Shown here piece after piece: positions 62,849-64,000 of a stretch of 64,000 nucleotides of DNA (its first letter is position 1; each line of letters begins with the position of its first letter). A model generated the notes under the pieces. It was not told where the DNA came from. It searched no databases and saw only the letters and a list, made by a program, of their open reading frames with translations. Source of the stretch: Dehalococcoidia bacterium (lineage in GTDB: Bacteria; Chloroflexota; Dehalococcoidia; Lucifugimonadales; Lucifugimonadaceae); contig JAJEAU010000001.1 of the NCBI GenBank assembly GCA_022824185.1, forward strand, positions 1 through 64,000. The letters are read 5' to 3'. The translations under genes and the position numbers were made by a program.

Positions 62849-63718
62849 GTGGAAGACCAGATTGAAAACGCCTATGACGAGTGCGCCACGTTAACTCGGA
62901 AAGCGAGTTCGACCTTTTATCTCGCTTTTCTTGCATTGCCCAAAGACTTGAGACGGGCCATCTATGCAACTTATGCGTTTTGCCGGCTATGTGACGACAT
63001 CGTTGACGAACCAAACGACGGTTCGGATCCCGAAGTCGGATTAGATTCGGTTCAGAAAGCACTGGAAGGTCGCAACGACTCGGATCCCGGCGGTAGCCCG
63101 ATTTTCGTCGCTGTCGAAGACGCCATTCGCCGATTCGATATCGATCGGCGGTATTTTGTAGACGTCATCGACGGTTGCCGCATGGACACCAAACTCGACC
63201 GCTACGAGACGTTTGATGATTTGCGGGAATATTGCCGAAGAGTGGCGAGCGCGGTTGGGGTCATCTGCATCAGCATCTTTGGATATTCATCCCCAACCGC
63301 GTTGAAATACGCGAACGACCTTGGCATCGCGTTTCAACTCACGAACATATTGCGCGATATACGCGAGGATTACAGCAACGGTCGTGTTTATTTGCCGCAG
63401 GCCGATTTGAGGGAATTTGGGGTGTCGGAGGACGAGTTCAAGTCGGACATTCAGAGCCTAAACTTCACGAGACTCATGGATTTCCAAGTCCAACGGGCTA
63501 GGGAATACTACTCGAGTGGTAGCCGCGTAATGCCGATGGCCATTCGCGGTCGTCAGTGCTTGGAACTGATGAACGGGTTCTATTCGAAGATCCTCGACAA
63601 GATAGAAACACGGGAATACGCGGTTTTGGAGCAACGCATCGGCTTATCGCCTTTGGAGAAGTTGTCAGTGACTTTAGGTGTGGCATGGGGAAGCGCGTTG
63701 CGCGCAGCCAGCCGTTAA
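62849..63718 (+). CDS. hpnD: squalene/phytoene synthase family, HpnD-like
   Basis: A 289-residue paralogue of the previous gene with ASSTFYLAFLALPKDLRRAIY, the first motif CRLCDDIVDEPND and the second DIREDYSNGRVYLPQADL. The VXXXXCDDIVDE layout and length fit HpnD, the presqualene diphosphate synthase that fuses two farnesyl diphosphates. Start GTG 62849. The neighbours on both sides complete the HpnCDE set. Confidence 0.85.
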   Translation: MEDQIENAYDECATLTRKASSTFYLAFLALPKDLRRAIYATYAFCRLCDDIVDEPNDGSDPEVGLDSVQKALEGRNDSDPGGSPIFVAVEDAIRRFDIDRRYFVDVIDGCRMDTKLDRYETFDDLREYCRRVASAVGVICISIFGYSSPTALKYANDLGIAFQLTNILRDIREDYSNGRVYLPQADLREFGVSEDEFKSDIQSLNFTRLMDFQVQRAREYYSSGSRVMPMAIRGRQCLELMNGFYSKILDKIETREYAVLEQRIGLSPLEKLSVTLGVAWGSALRAASR

Positions 63719-63728
63719 TCCCGCCGAA

Positions 63729-64000
63729 TTGGCTTTGGCTGAGAAAGATGTCATCATCCTCGGTGGAGGGCTTGCCGGAATTTCGGCCGCAGTTCGTTTT
63801 GTTCAACTGGGTGTCAAACCGACCCTCATAGAACAACGACCATTCCTCGGCGGTCGTGCCTTTTCGTTCCTGGACCGTGCGAGCAACGAGGAGATTGACA
63901 ACGGGCAACACGTCATCTTGGGAGTCTGCAACGAATTCTTGCAACTCTTGACCGACCTCGGGACCCGGGACGAGATCGACATCGGCGCCTCGATCGACGT
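63729..64000 (+). CDS. hpnE: HpnE-like FAD-dependent amine-oxidase-type enzyme (partial)
   Basis: Only the first 90 residues are in the window. They read LALAEKDVIILGGGLAGISA, the GxGxxG FAD-binding strand, then an Arg/Glu loop LIEQRPFLGGRAFSF, and GQHVILGVCNEFL, all typical of the HpnE/CrtI-like amine oxidase family. TTG 63729 or TTG 63735 is the likely start, 11 bases or more after hpnD. HpnE reduces hydroxysqualene to squalene, so the gene completes the route. Confidence 0.85.
   Translation, partial: MALAEKDVIILGGGLAGISAAVRFVQLGVKPTLIEQRPFLGGRAFSFLDRASNEEIDNGQHVILGVCNEFLQLLTDLGTRDEIDIGASID

Overview
The window looks like a chromosomal segment of a Chloroflexota bacterium, possibly a SAR202-type marine or soil lineage. 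This is inference from gene content. Pointers are lipoproteins with Pro/Thr-rich linkers directly after the lipobox, a fused two-domain ThyX-family protein, an RskA-type anti-sigma factor, SufBCD plus SufU, squalene genes hpnCDE, and a scatter of catabolic flavoproteins, a sulfatase and amidohydrolases. No rRNA, tRNA, CRISPR array, intact insertion sequence or phage genes were recognised. TAG, TGA and TAA all end real genes, so the code appears standard.

Layout. 1-1100: an unrecognised Ala/Thr-rich membrane-anchored protein between two copies of a 30-bp direct repeat. 1161-3977 (minus): a TPP riboswitch followed by an ABC importer (ATPase, permease, lipoprotein) for a thiamine precursor. 4093-11317 (plus): a SirB1-like protein, an ECF sigma factor with its RskA-type anti-sigma factor, an LppX-like lipoprotein, an MFS exporter and two adjacent acetyl-xylan-esterase-like hydrolases, the second without catalytic residues. 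11325-17535 (minus): a two-domain ThyX-like protein, the pyruvate/2-oxoacid dehydrogenase genes E1-alpha, E1-beta and E2, and folD. 17637-23081 (plus): acpS, nnrE/nnrD fusion, an unknown gene, coaBC, a small unknown gene and an acyl-CoA-dehydrogenase-like flavoprotein. 23099-32274: sulfatase, AlkD, M20 peptidase, an AbrB-VapC pair with a broken toxin, an LLM flavoprotein, a beta-propeller lipoprotein, an NYN-domain protein and a second propeller.

32427-42136 (plus): amidohydrolase, a four-gene double ABC exporter, an MFS exporter, an SDR, a DUF559 nuclease-like gene embedded in palindromic GC-rich repeats and a 143-bp tandem duplication, a two-domain ABM protein and a 2-hydroxyacid dehydrogenase. 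42223-42700 is a second toxin-antitoxin pair, RelB/RelE-like, whose toxin is also broken by an in-frame TAG. It is followed by hsp20 with a recognisable promoter, operator-like repeat and terminator. 43614-47665 holds a cytoplasmic NMT1-like protein, a sugar-nucleotide epimerase and a family-5 binding lipoprotein. 47667-51872 (minus) is sufBCD-sufU without sufS.

52214-64000 is mostly housekeeping: pcm, gatB, secG, cysS, a fused ispDF, a VTT membrane protein and clpC. A polyprenyl diphosphate synthase followed by hpnC, hpnD and the start of hpnE runs off the right edge. IspDF supplies the isoprenoid precursors that this synthase and HpnCDE would turn into squalene.

The most unusual points are the two toxin genes each interrupted by TAG beside intact antitoxins, the DUF559 gene bracketed by near-identical 30-bp inverted repeats and a duplicated 3' end, the ThyX-like protein whose two halves each lack a different part of the signature, and the direct-repeat-bounded insert at the left edge.
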